A stretch of DNA of 64,000 bases from Nocardioides marmoribigeumensis (lineage in GTDB: Bacteria > Actinomycetota > Actinomycetes > Propionibacteriales > Nocardioidaceae): NCBI RefSeq assembly GCF_031458325.1, contig NZ_JAVDYG010000001.1, forward strand, positions 1,550,001-1,614,000, read 5' to 3'. Within the stretch, counting starts at the first letter, position 1. Each line of letters starts with the position of its first letter. Below the pieces are notes generated by a model. The model did not search any database. It had not been told where the DNA came from and was given only the letters and a program-made list of their open reading frames with translations. A program made the translations under genes and the position numbers. This document shows, one piece after another, positions 54,845 through 62,626 of this stretch.

Positions 54845-55648
54845 GTGAGCGCGACTCGGCGGCTGGTCGGGATGGAGCTGTTCTCGGAGCGACCGGGTGA
54901 CAGCGCTGCGTTCTACGCCTGGCTCCTCGGTCCGGGCAGCGGCCACGACCCCCAGGACTGGAACCCCGTCAGCCTGCTGTTCTCCCACGGCGTGTGCGGG
55001 GTGTGGCGCTCCTCCGTCGGGGGTCCGCCCCCGGGCTGGGTGCCGGTGCTGAGCGTCGACGACCTCGCGGAGTCGGTGCGCCGGATGGAGGCCGCCGGTG
55101 GACGGGTGGCCACGCACGAGGGCCGCACCTACCTGGTCAACGCCGACGGCGTCTGGACCCGGGTCGTCGAGCAGGGCCGCCTGCCGCTCGACGTCGACCC
55201 CGAGGCGGTGGGCGAGACCAACGCCGACTACTACGACCTCGACGCGCCCGCCCGCGCACGCGAGTGGGCCGAGATCCTGCTGATGGAGCCGGTCGAGCTG
55301 ATCGGCGACGTCGACGAGCTGTGCTTCGTCGTGGGCGACCGGCAGCCGGCCTTCGGCACGGTGACCTACGTCGACGAGCCGCTCGTGCCGATCCTCCGCC
55401 CGGCCTGGGTCGTGTACTTCGCGGTGCCCGACCTGCCCGACGTCGTCCAGCGGGCGTCGGGAGTGGGGACCGGGGTGGCGATCCCGCCCTCGCACGAGGT
55501 CTACAACGACTGGTGCGTGCTGGTGGACCCGTTCGGCGTCACGTTCGGCCTGAGCATCTACTACCACCACCTGCTCAGCGACCTGCGCGTGATCACCCCC
55601 CGCGGCGAGGAGGCCTTCGCCGACGCGGTGGACCTGCCGTCGGAGTGA
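54845..55648 (+). CDS. VOC-family (glyoxalase fold) protein, copy 2
   Basis: A 267-residue paralogue of the protein at 53163, with LVGMELFSERPGDSAAFYAW, DWNPVSLLFSHGVCGVW and VDPFGVTFGLSIYYHH. The C-terminal His pair is unique to this copy. GTG 54845 aligns with the start of copy 1 and follows GAGGAT by 9 nt. Substrate unknown. Confidence 0.78.
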   Translation: MSATRRLVGMELFSERPGDSAAFYAWLLGPGSGHDPQDWNPVSLLFSHGVCGVWRSSVGGPPPGWVPVLSVDDLAESVRRMEAAGGRVATHEGRTYLVNADGVWTRVVEQGRLPLDVDPEAVGETNADYYDLDAPARAREWAEILLMEPVELIGDVDELCFVVGDRQPAFGTVTYVDEPLVPILRPAWVVYFAVPDLPDVVQRASGVGTGVAIPPSHEVYNDWCVLVDPFGVTFGLSIYYHHLLSDLRVITPRGEEAFADAVDLPSE

Positions 55649-55661
55649 CTAGGCTCCCTGC

Positions 55662-56507
55662 GTGCACTACGTCCTCACGCTCTCCTGCCCCGACCACCCC
55701 GGGATCGTCCGGGCGATCGCGCAGGGGGCGGGAGCGGCGGACGGCAACATCACCGAGAGCGCGCAGTTCTCCGACCCGGTGACGGGGCTGTTCAGCATGC
55801 GGGTGGAGCTCGAGTCCCCGTGGGAGGACGTCGACGCGGTGCGCTCGGCGATCACCTCGGCCGTCCACGAGCTCGGCATGCACCTCCAGATCCGCCCGCG
55901 CGACGAGCCGCGGCGGATGCTCATCCTGGTGAGCAAGATCGACCACTGCCTGGTCGACCTGCTCTACCGCTGGGAGCGCGGCGAGCTGCCCGTCGACATC
56001 CCGGTCGTCGTGTCCAACCACGAGGACCTCCGCGAGCTGGTGGAGCGCCACGGCATCGAGTTCGTCCACGTGCCGGTGACGCCCTCGACGAAGCCGGAGG
56101 CGGAGGCCCAGGTGCTGGCGCTGGTCGAGCAGCACCGGATCGACTTCGTCGTGCTGGCCCGCTACATGCAGGTGCTCTCCGACGACCTGTGCCGCTCGCT
56201 GTCCGGCCGGGTGATCAACATCCACCACTCGTTCCTGCCGGGGTTCAAGGGGGCCAAGCCCTACCACCAGGCCCATGCCCGCGGGGTCAAGCTGATCGGC
56301 GCCACCGCCCACTACGTCACCGCCGAGCTCGACGAGGGCCCGATCATCGAGCAGGAGGTCGTGCGCGTGAACCACACCCGCACCCCCGAGCAGATGGTCG
56401 CCCTGGGCCGCGACGTCGAGCGGCTCGTCCTCGCCCGCGCCGTCACCGCCCACGCCGAGGACCGGGTCTTCCTCTGCGGCGCCCGGACGGTCGTCTTCCA
56501 CCCCTGA
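55662..56507 (+). CDS. purU: Formyltetrahydrofolate deformylase PurU
   Basis: A 281-residue enzyme releasing formate from 10-formyl-THF. N-terminal ACT domain (YVLTLSCPDHPGIVRAIAQG), then a formyltransferase-like domain with INIHHSFLPGFKGAKPYHQA and catalytic Asp in ELDEGPIIEQEV. GTG 55662 is 6 nt after TAGGCT (55650-55655), a leaderless start. A repeat array begins 15 nt after its stop. Confidence 0.93.
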   Translation: MHYVLTLSCPDHPGIVRAIAQGAGAADGNITESAQFSDPVTGLFSMRVELESPWEDVDAVRSAITSAVHELGMHLQIRPRDEPRRMLILVSKIDHCLVDLLYRWERGELPVDIPVVVSNHEDLRELVERHGIEFVHVPVTPSTKPEAEAQVLALVEQHRIDFVVLARYMQVLSDDLCRSLSGRVINIHHSFLPGFKGAKPYHQAHARGVKLIGATAHYVTAELDEGPIIEQEVVRVNHTRTPEQMVALGRDVERLVLARAVTAHAEDRVFLCGARTVVFHP

Positions 56508-56521
56508 CCCCCGGGCCCGGG

Positions 56522-56632
56522 TTCGGCGGCACGGGCTGGGTTCGGCGGCAGGGGCTGGGTTCGGCGGACGCCGACACCTGATCAGCCAACCGCCTTGTCC
56601 GGATCCGCCGAACACTTGCCCGATCCGCCGTT
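56522..56632. repeat. TTCGGCGGA array, family B, at 3' end of AbiEi/DUF559 gene 2
   Basis: TTCGGCGG occurs at 56522, 56541 and 56560 in direct orientation 19 bp apart, and inverted as CCGCCGAA at 56605 and CCGCCGTT at 56625, 20 bp apart. GTTCGGCGGA at 56559-56568 and TCCGCCGAAC at 56604-56613 are perfect 10-bp arms; TTCGGCGG to CCGCCGAA is 53 bp. The inverted members lie within the 3' end of the gene and encode its tail (NGGSGKCSADPDKAVG). Confidence 0.85.
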
Positions 56633-57523
56633 CCCGACGCGGCGAGCCAGGAGGGCCCGACCGGCCGGGGTGTAGCAGGACCCGGCCAGCAGCTGGTTCC
56701 ACTCGGCGAGCGCACCGGACCGGGCAGCCCGCCCGGTGACGAGCTCGGCGTCGCGGAGGACCCCTGCCGCCTTGTGCACGAGGTCCTTGCTGACGTAGCC
56801 ACGCCGGATCCAGCCCTGCGCGACGATCCGGCGCCCCCGAGCCAGGTCCACCTCCTGCTGCTCGCGCGGCAGGTGGTCCTTCCCGTCGTACTCCGCCAGG
56901 TGCATGGTGCCGACGAACCACAGGTCGGCTCGTGCGATCTCGTCGCCCGCCCCGTCGCGGATCACCTTCTGCGGCTCGACGTCGTAGCCGGCGATCGTGT
57001 GCAGGAGGCGAAGCAGCGTCTCGTACGCCGACTCCGAGCGCTCGTCGGCCAGCGCGAGGGCCTCACGCAGGGCCCGAGCCCCCTTGCGGCGGGTGGCGGC
57101 CGCTCGTTCGAGGTCCGACCGGGTGCACGCCCCAGCGTGCAGGGCCGAGTCGACGAGCACGACGAGGTCGAGCAGCGACAGGTCACGGGCGCAGACGAGC
57201 AGGGTGTCCACGGCCGAGTCGACCCGCAGCCCGTCGAGCTCCGTGGATGGCCGCCAGGGATCGACCCGGACCACTCGCAGGCCCGGTCGTTGGGGTCGCG
57301 TCGCCTTGGCGTCCACCGCGGCGATCACCGGCAGCCGGTCGGGCAGGTGGGGGAGCCACCAGCCCCAGAGCTCTGCGGCGGTCAGGTGGGAGAACCGGCC
57401 CGACCTCGGGAGCGCGAGCTGCCAGGCGTCGAGCGGCCGCCCGCGGTCGGAGTGGAAGAGCCCCGTCGAGACGCGGTGCCACTCACGCCCCCGCAGTCGG
57501 CCCCGCTGGGCGATCGTCGTCAT
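56582..57523 (-). CDS. Solitary AbiEi-domain/DUF559 protein, gene 2
   Basis: A 313-residue member of the same family as the protein at 49066 but only distantly similar. N-terminal part: RGREWHRVSTGLFHSDRG, FSHLTAAELWGWWLP; middle: RVDSAVDTLLVCARDLSLLD; C-terminal DUF559/VSR-like domain: ESAYETLLRLLHT, EIARADLWFVGTMHLAEYDG followed by KDH, then VAQGWIRRGYV. ATG 57523 is 6 nt after an ACCCT box. No toxin partner is adjacent. It is bracketed by family B repeat arrays on both sides, one of which encodes its last 16 residues. Confidence 0.83.
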   Translation of the reverse strand: MTTIAQRGRLRGREWHRVSTGLFHSDRGRPLDAWQLALPRSGRFSHLTAAELWGWWLPHLPDRLPVIAAVDAKATRPQRPGLRVVRVDPWRPSTELDGLRVDSAVDTLLVCARDLSLLDLVVLVDSALHAGACTRSDLERAAATRRKGARALREALALADERSESAYETLLRLLHTIAGYDVEPQKVIRDGAGDEIARADLWFVGTMHLAEYDGKDHLPREQQEVDLARGRRIVAQGWIRRGYVSKDLVHKAAGVLRDAELVTGRAARSGALAEWNQLLAGSCYTPAGRALLARRVGNGGSGKCSADPDKAVG

Positions 57524-57625
57524 CGGCCCAGGGTGCGACGGACCGATTCCCGGTGCTGTCGGCCGTCCGGTCACGGTGGAGGGCAGGCCCGTCCCCGCAG
57601 CTGTGCAGAGCTCGCGGCCCGGCGA

Positions 57626-57768
57626 TTCGGCGGATGCGCAGACAGTTCGGCGGACGGCGACGCGACTCAGCCCCGCGAGGGTGTCGCGATCCGCCGAAGC
57701 CCAGCCGGATCCGCCGAACCCGACACCGGGCCCCGCTGCCGAACCCGAACCCGGCCCGGGCCGCCGAA
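57626..57768. repeat. TTCGGCGGA array, family B, upstream of AbiEi/DUF559 gene 2
   Basis: TTCGGCGG at 57626 and 57646 (20 bp apart) faces CCGCCGAA at 57691, 57711 (20 bp apart) and 57761. The inner pair, TTCGGCGGA at 57646 and TCCGCCGAA ending 57698, spans 53 bp exactly as in the array at the other end of the gene; CGCGAC/GTCGCG extend the hairpin inside. This fills most of the 374-bp gap 57524-57897 together with the hbhA terminator. Confidence 0.85.
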
Positions 57769-57844
57769 CCCCGCCGGCGGCATACCCGAAAACGGAGCCA
57801 GGGCCCCGACCCTCCCCCCTGGAGGTCGAGACCCTGGCCGATGT

Positions 57845-57881
57845 CAGCCGGGACCGCGCTTGCGCAGCCCGGTCCCGGCTG
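57845..57881 (-). terminator. Terminator hairpin after hbhA-like gene
   Basis: CAGCCGGGACC and GGTCCCGGCTG (57845-57855 and 57871-57881) form an 11-bp stem around a 15-nt loop that can itself fold (GCGCTTGCGC). It lies 17 nt beyond the stop of the minus-strand gene at 57898. Confidence 0.7.
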
Positions 57882-57897
57882 GACCGTGAGTCGAGGC

Positions 57898-58728
57898 TCA
57901 GGCCTTGGTGGCCGGCGCCTTGCGGGTGGCCTTCTTGGCGGTGCTCTTCGCCGTGGCCGAGGACTTCTTGGCGGTGGTCGTCGCCGTGGTGGCCGCCTTC
58001 TTGGTGCCGGTCTTCGCCGCGGTCGACGACTTCTTGGCGGTGGTCTTCGCCGCGGTCGAGGTCTTCTTGGTGGCGGTCTTGGCGCCCGTGGAGGCCTTCT
58101 TGACCTTCACCTCGACCTCAGCCTCGGCCTGCGGACGGCCGATCGTGCCGATCTCGCCCTTGCGGACGCGGTCCAGCACGGCCTCGCCGCGGTTGGCGAA
58201 CTTGTTGAGGTCGGCGCGCAGGTCCGCGGTGCGGGCCTCGAGCTTCGCGACGAGCTCACGGACCTCGGCCTGGAGCTCGGTGAGGCGGGCCTCGGCCTTC
58301 TTGGGCAGCTGGGCGCGGTCGGCCTGCAGGTCCTTGACCAGGGCCTCGACGCGCTTGGGCAGGCCGTTGAGCTGGGCCTGGAGCTCGTTGAAGCGGGCCT
58401 CGGCCTTCTTGGGGAGCTCCTTGTAGTCGGCCTGGAGCTCGGCGTAGCGGGCCTCGGCGCGCTTGGGCAGCGCACGGGCGTCGGCCTGGAGGTCCTTGAG
58501 CAGGGTCTCGGCCTTGAGCTGGCGCACCTTGGCCTCCTTGGCGAGGGCGTCGATGCGGTCGGTGACCTCGCTGCGGCCGTAGGTGATGACGCCCTGCTTG
58601 CGGGCGTCGTCGAGCTGGGTCTGGACGTCGGCGGCGGCCTTGCGGACCAGCTCGACGGCGTAGTCGCTCGCGCCGACGTAGGCGTAGAACGGCTTGGTGG
58701 CGGTCTCGAGAACAGTGGCCTTGGCCAT
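57898..58728 (-). CDS. hbhA: HbhA-like coiled-coil protein with Lys/Ala tail
   Basis: A 276-residue protein. After the N-terminal AKPFYAYVGA-like segment (TKPFYAYVGASDYAVELVRK) a long alpha-helical coiled coil extends to about residue 190, with repeated LPKxxEAR heptads. The last 70 residues are KKTSTAAKTTAKK-type Lys/Ala/Thr repeats as in heparin-binding haemagglutinin and H1-like proteins. Such tails bind polyanions, DNA or glycans. Mycobacterial hbhA also follows an XRE regulator gene, which here lies 1 nt upstream. Confidence 0.85.
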   Translation of the reverse strand: MAKATVLETATKPFYAYVGASDYAVELVRKAAADVQTQLDDARKQGVITYGRSEVTDRIDALAKEAKVRQLKAETLLKDLQADARALPKRAEARYAELQADYKELPKKAEARFNELQAQLNGLPKRVEALVKDLQADRAQLPKKAEARLTELQAEVRELVAKLEARTADLRADLNKFANRGEAVLDRVRKGEIGTIGRPQAEAEVEVKVKKASTGAKTATKKTSTAAKTTAKKSSTAAKTGTKKAATTATTTAKKSSATAKSTAKKATRKAPATKA

Positions 58729-58729
58729 G

Positions 58730-59098
58730 TCAGATTCCTTCTTCCTGTGTGGGGTTTGCTGCTCGGAACGATCGGTAGACGTCGATCAGCGACTGTTTCT
58801 GGCGCTCGGTGAGGCCAGGGTCGGCGAGGATCGCGACTTCCACGGAGTGGACCTCGTGGTCGTCGGGGCTGAGGATCCCCGCCTGCACGAAGAGCGTCTC
58901 CGCCGAGATCTGCAGCGCCTTGGCGATCGACTGCAGGACCTCCGCGGACGGCCGTCGCAGGCCGCGCTCGATCTGGCTCAGGTAGGGGTTCGAGATGCCC
59001 GTCGCCTCCGCGAGCTGACGCAGGCTGAGCTTGGCCTCGGTGCGCTGCTCTCGCAGGTAGTCACCGAGTGCGCTCGCCCTCATGAACCCCTTCGCCAT
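58730..59098 (-). CDS. XRE-family regulator upstream of hbhA
   Basis: A 122-residue regulator. Residues about 12-66 form a Cro/C1 helix-turn-helix (YLREQRTEAKLSLRQLAEAT, GISNPYLSQIERG, RPSAEVLQSIAKAL). The C-terminal 50 residues are acidic and helical. It shares the operon with hbhA (stop and next start separated by one base). Two inverted repeats upstream suit its binding. Confidence 0.9.
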   Translation of the reverse strand: MAKGFMRASALGDYLREQRTEAKLSLRQLAEATGISNPYLSQIERGLRRPSAEVLQSIAKALQISAETLFVQAGILSPDDHEVHSVEVAILADPGLTERQKQSLIDVYRSFRAANPTQEEGI

Positions 59099-59108
59099 GC
59101 CCCCATCA

Positions 59109-59191
59109 TGCTTGCTCTTGCAAGCACTATCAAGTCAGGAGGAGTGACTCCGGGCACGTTTTCCCTTGTTTACAAGCACGAAACGTGCTTG
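59109..59191. promoter_or_regulatory. Paired inverted repeats, probable XRE operators
   Basis: TGCTTGCTCTTGCAAGCA at 59109-59126 is a perfect 7-bp inverted repeat with 4-nt spacer, and CAAGCACGAAACGTGCTTG at 59173-59191 is a perfect 8-bp inverted repeat with 3-nt spacer. Both carry the GCTTG/CAAGC half-site. They lie 10 and 74 bp from the XRE start, in the gap shared with the divergent cysC gene, so both directions may be repressed. Confidence 0.65.
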
Positions 59192-59238
59192 CAGCAGTTG
59201 CTAGCACCCGTTCCTGAGAGGAACCGTAGGATCGGCCC

Positions 59239-60459
59239 GTGACCGACGCGCTCCCCCAGCACTGCCCGACCCCCCGCGAGCTCGACGACCTCGAGCTGAT
59301 CGCGCACGGAGCGGTCGAGCCGGCCGGGTTCACCGACGACCCGCAGGGCGTCACGCTCACGCTCCCGGCCGACCTCGCCACCGAGGGCGGGCCCGTTGAG
59401 CTGGTCGACCCCGAGGGGCTCCCGCTGGCCCGGGTCACCGTCGAGCGGACGTACGACGCGGGCGAGGGCCGGCGCGGGGTCGTCGGGCCGGTGTCGGTGC
59501 TGAGCCACCACGAGTACGGCGCGTTCCGTCGCCTCCACCTCTCCCCCGCCGACGTGCGCGCGTTGGGCGACGTGGTCACGGTCCCCGTGGCCGGTCCGCT
59601 GACCGAGCAGGACGTCGAGCGGATCCGCGAGATCGGCGAGCCGGTGGTCCTGCTGGCGCTCACCGGCGCCGGCACCCCGTCGTACGACGGCCGCCCGCTG
59701 TCCGGCGTCGGGCTGATCCGGGCGACCCTGGCCGCGGCCGAGCTGATCCCCGACAGCAGGGTCGTGGCCGTGCCGTTGGCGAGCCGGGGTGACGCCGAGG
59801 CCGACCAGGCCTTCGGCGAGCGCGTGGTGGCGGCGTACTCCCCCGGCGACGTCGTCGGCGTCACCGGCGAGGGCGACCTGCCGGACCAGGTCGCCGACGT
59901 GATCGACTTCGAGCTGCCCGGGCCGGGCGAGCAGGGACTGGTGGTGTTCTTCACCGGGCTGTCCGGCAGCGGCAAGTCGACGCTGGCGCGGGCGCTGCAC
60001 GACGTGGTGCTCGAGCGCGGCGAGCGCACGGTCACCTCGCTCGACGGTGACGTCGTACGCCGCAACCTGTCGGCCGGCCTGACCTTCTCCAAGGCCGACC
60101 GGGAGACCAACATCCGCCGCATCGGGTGGGTGGCCGCCGAGATCTCCCGCCACGGCGGGGTGGCGATCTGCTCGCCGATCGCGCCGTTCGACGAGACCCG
60201 CCAGCAGGTGCGGGAGTACGTCGCCGACGCCGGCGGCGACTTCTTCCTGGTCCACGTGGCGACGCCGGTCGAGGAGTGCGAGCGGCGCGACCGCAAGGGG
60301 CTCTACGCCAAGGCGCGGCGCGGCGAGATCCCGGAGTTCACCGGCATCTCCAGCCCCTACGAGGCCCCGACCGACGCCGACGTCGTCGTCGACACCACCG
60401 GCCGCACGATCGAGGACTGCCTGGCCGAGATCCTGGATGCCCTGAGCGATCACCTGTGA
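59239..60459 (+). CDS. cysC: Adenylyl-sulfate kinase with ATP-sulfurylase-like N-terminus
   Basis: A 406-residue protein. The C-terminal 170 residues are APS kinase, making PAPS: P-loop FFTGLSGSGKST, SLDGDVVRRNL, the FSKADRETNIRRIG segment and RDRKGLYAKARRGEI. The N-terminal 230 residues resemble ATP sulfurylase (GPVSVLSHHEYGAFRRLHLS) but lack the HxxH nucleotide motif (NPxHRGH), so sulfurylase activity is unlikely. GTG 59239 is 6 nt after TAGGAT. No cysD, cysN or reductase gene is nearby. Confidence 0.88.
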   Translation: MTDALPQHCPTPRELDDLELIAHGAVEPAGFTDDPQGVTLTLPADLATEGGPVELVDPEGLPLARVTVERTYDAGEGRRGVVGPVSVLSHHEYGAFRRLHLSPADVRALGDVVTVPVAGPLTEQDVERIREIGEPVVLLALTGAGTPSYDGRPLSGVGLIRATLAAAELIPDSRVVAVPLASRGDAEADQAFGERVVAAYSPGDVVGVTGEGDLPDQVADVIDFELPGPGEQGLVVFFTGLSGSGKSTLARALHDVVLERGERTVTSLDGDVVRRNLSAGLTFSKADRETNIRRIGWVAAEISRHGGVAICSPIAPFDETRQQVREYVADAGGDFFLVHVATPVEECERRDRKGLYAKARRGEIPEFTGISSPYEAPTDADVVVDTTGRTIEDCLAEILDALSDHL

Positions 60460-60564
60460 GCTGGTCGGCTGGGCATCCATGGATCACTTATGGACCTGAA
60501 ATAACCGGCTCTGGGCAACTCTGGTTCTTGTTCCCACAACTGCGCCATTCCGGGCAGTGACCCC

Positions 60565-61469
60565 GCTGCGACTGTCGACGCGGCCAAGTTCCACGTCGAC
60601 CTGCGTTCCTACGAGGCCGACGACACGACCTCGTATGTGCGACGTGAGACGGTCGCCGGCCCGGTCCAGCCCCAGGTCGAAGCCGCAGCCGACTGGGTCC
60701 TCCGCGACATCGGCACCGAAATAGTCGTGACAGGCACTTTCAGGCGACCGAGCGCCGATCGTCGTCGAGGTGCGGCCGTCGTGGGTCCTGGTCCGCAGTC
60801 CAGGGGGACTGCCCCCACCGGTCACGGTCCAGACTCTGAGGGAGGCTCAAGCCGCGCGGAATCCCACCGTGATCGACGTCCTCAGGAGGCTCGGCCTGGC
60901 CGAGGACTCCGGTCAGGGCATCGACGTCATTCAGGACTCGATGCGCTACGAGCTCTTGGATGAGCCCGTCTTCGACGACGCGGACGGCTTCTTCACGGTG
61001 ACGTTGCCCCTCGGCGGGTTGACCTCCGGATCGGAGCGAGCTTGGCTCGCGGAGCACGAACGGCTCGGCCGACTTCTCCCCAACGAACGCATCCTGCTCC
61101 TCACGGTGATGAGAGACGGAAGGATCACAAATTCACGCGCTCGGGAAGTCCGTGGTGTCGACAACTCGAAGCTCGGGGTCGCCTGCAACGGCTTCGCGAT
61201 GCCAACCTGCTCGTCCATCACGGGCAGCGGGGCCGCGCCTACTACACCCTGGGCGTCCTGGGCCCTGAACAGGGCGCGGAGGGGGCGGGGGCCTGCTGCA
61301 AGCTGCGGCGGCAGCACCCCTGACCAACGAGCGTGTGCGCAGGCTGACCGGGCTCGACCGCAATCAGGCTCGTGCGGTCCTGAAGCGGCTCGTGAGCGAG
61401 GGGCGCCTCGTGCAAGAGGGACAGCGACGTGGCACGTCCTACTCAATTCCCGACGTGCCTAGCCCGTGA
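60565..61469 (+). pseudogene. Multiply frameshifted ATP-binding/Schlafen-like regulator
   Basis: Remnants of one protein are spread over three frames. FHVDLRSYEADDTTSYVRRE to about 60740; then from 60750 APIVVEVRPSWVLVRSPGGL, TVQTLREAQAARNPTVIDVL, RLGLAEDSGQGIDVIQDSMR and LLPNERILLLTVMRDGRITN; from about 61170 in another frame GRLQRLRDANLLVHHGQRGR; and from about 61320 LTNERVRRLTGLDRNQARAV ending at 61469. These are the GHKL-like ATPase C-terminus and winged helices of AlbA_2/AAA_4 regulators. The N-terminal DNA-binding part is missing. At least three frameshifts make it nonfunctional. 60460-60564 shows nothing else. Confidence 0.75.
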
Positions 61470-61474
61470 CCCCT

Positions 61475-61507
61475 TGATCGAGAAGTGAGCGAGCAGTCGA
61501 GACCACG
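61475..61507. repeat. Dispersed GTCGAGACCAC-type repeat, copy 1
   Basis: TTGATCGAGAAGTGAGCGAG and following GCAGTCGAGACCAC form an imperfect palindrome related to the copy at 62585 and to the element at 23843. It lies just after the pseudogene and before the permease gene. Confidence 0.5.
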
Positions 61508-61586
61508 TCGCTGAAGCAATGCCCGGCTAATCCGATCAACCCGCTAGGCTTTGCCGGTCACGGACCCGCTCCCCGAAGGGACCCCC

Positions 61587-62588
61587 ATGGGCGAGATCTT
61601 CACCGCCGACTTCTGGTCGATCATCACCGCCGGCCTCCTCGTCGGCATCGTGGTCGGCCTGACCGGGATGGGTGGCGGGGCGCTGATGACCCCGGCGCTG
61701 ATCTTCCTCGGCGTGGGCTCCACCTCGTCGGTGATCGCTGCCGACCTGACCGCGGCGGCGGTCTACAAGACCGGCGGCGCGCTCGTGCACCGCAAGCACG
61801 GCAACCCCAACATGCAGTTGGCCAAGTGGCTGATGCTCGGGTCGATCCCGATGGCGTTCATCGGACCGTTCCTCGTCCACGCGGCGTACGGCGGCGACCA
61901 GGCCACGCTGGAGAAGGCGCTCAAGACCGCACTCGGGTTCGCCCTGCTGATCGCGGCCGCGACCTACGCCCTGCGCCTCTACATCGGCATGCGCCAGATC
62001 CGTCGGGGCACGGCCGGGGACATGGGTGAGCCGACCATCCGCCCCCTCCCGACGCTGCTGGTCGGCGCCCTCGGCGGCCTGCTGGTCGGCGTCACGAGCG
62101 TCGGCTCGGGGTCGGTGATCATGGTCGCGCTGCTGATGCTCTACCCGGCGCTCTCCGCCGTTCGCCTGGTCGGCACCGACCTGGTGCAGGCGGTCCCGCT
62201 GGTCCTCTCGGCCGCGATCGCCAACATCATCGCCCAGGGCGGGCTCGACCTGTCCCTCACGATCCCGCTGGTCATCGGCTCCGTGCCGGGCACGGTCCTC
62301 GGCTCGCGCCTGGCTCCGCGTGTGCCGCAGTCGGTGCTGCGCCGCGGCATCGTGATCGTGCTGACGATGTCGGGCGTCGCGCTGCTCGACAAGGCCGGCT
62401 GGGCGCCGCTCGGGGCGGGCGAGGACGAGACCCACCCGATCCTCATCGCCGGCATCGGTGTCGCACTGGTGGTGCTGGTGCCGATCGTCTGGGGCTTCCT
62501 GCGCAAGACCGAGGGCCTGCCCTTCATGGGCTCTCCCACGGTCGCCGAGATCGAGCGGGAAGAGCGCCGCCCCCGCACAGCTCGGTGA
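61587..62588 (+). CDS. TauE/SafE-family (TSUP) permease
   Basis: A 333-residue membrane protein with eight or nine helices in two halves, each starting with a Gly-rich signature (GIVVGLTGMGGGALMTPALI and GGLLVGVTSVGSGSVIMVAL), as in the TSUP family of sulfite/sulfonate exporters. A role in sulfur compounds fits the upstream cysC but is not proven. ATG 61587 follows GAAGGGACCCCC. Its stop lies inside the repeat at 62585. Confidence 0.88.
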   Translation: MGEIFTADFWSIITAGLLVGIVVGLTGMGGGALMTPALIFLGVGSTSSVIAADLTAAAVYKTGGALVHRKHGNPNMQLAKWLMLGSIPMAFIGPFLVHAAYGGDQATLEKALKTALGFALLIAAATYALRLYIGMRQIRRGTAGDMGEPTIRPLPTLLVGALGGLLVGVTSVGSGSVIMVALLMLYPALSAVRLVGTDLVQAVPLVLSAAIANIIAQGGLDLSLTIPLVIGSVPGTVLGSRLAPRVPQSVLRRGIVIVLTMSGVALLDKAGWAPLGAGEDETHPILIAGIGVALVVLVPIVWGFLRKTEGLPFMGSPTVAEIEREERRPRTAR

Positions 62589-62626
62589 TCGAGCAGCGAG
62601 CGAAGCGAGCGATCAGTCGAGATCAC
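62585..62626. repeat. Dispersed GTCGAGACCAC-type repeat, copy 2
   Basis: GTGATCGAGCAGCGAGCGAA followed by GCGAGCGATCAGTCGAGATCAC; the ends GTGATC and GATCAC are inverted. It overlaps the permease stop codon at 62586-62588, so the element supplies the terminator codon of that gene. Confidence 0.6.

Noticed and set aside
56522-57768. CRISPR array made of 8-bp TTCGGCGG repeats
   Set aside because: Repeats are too short, occur in both orientations and have no unique 30-40 bp spacers or cas genes.
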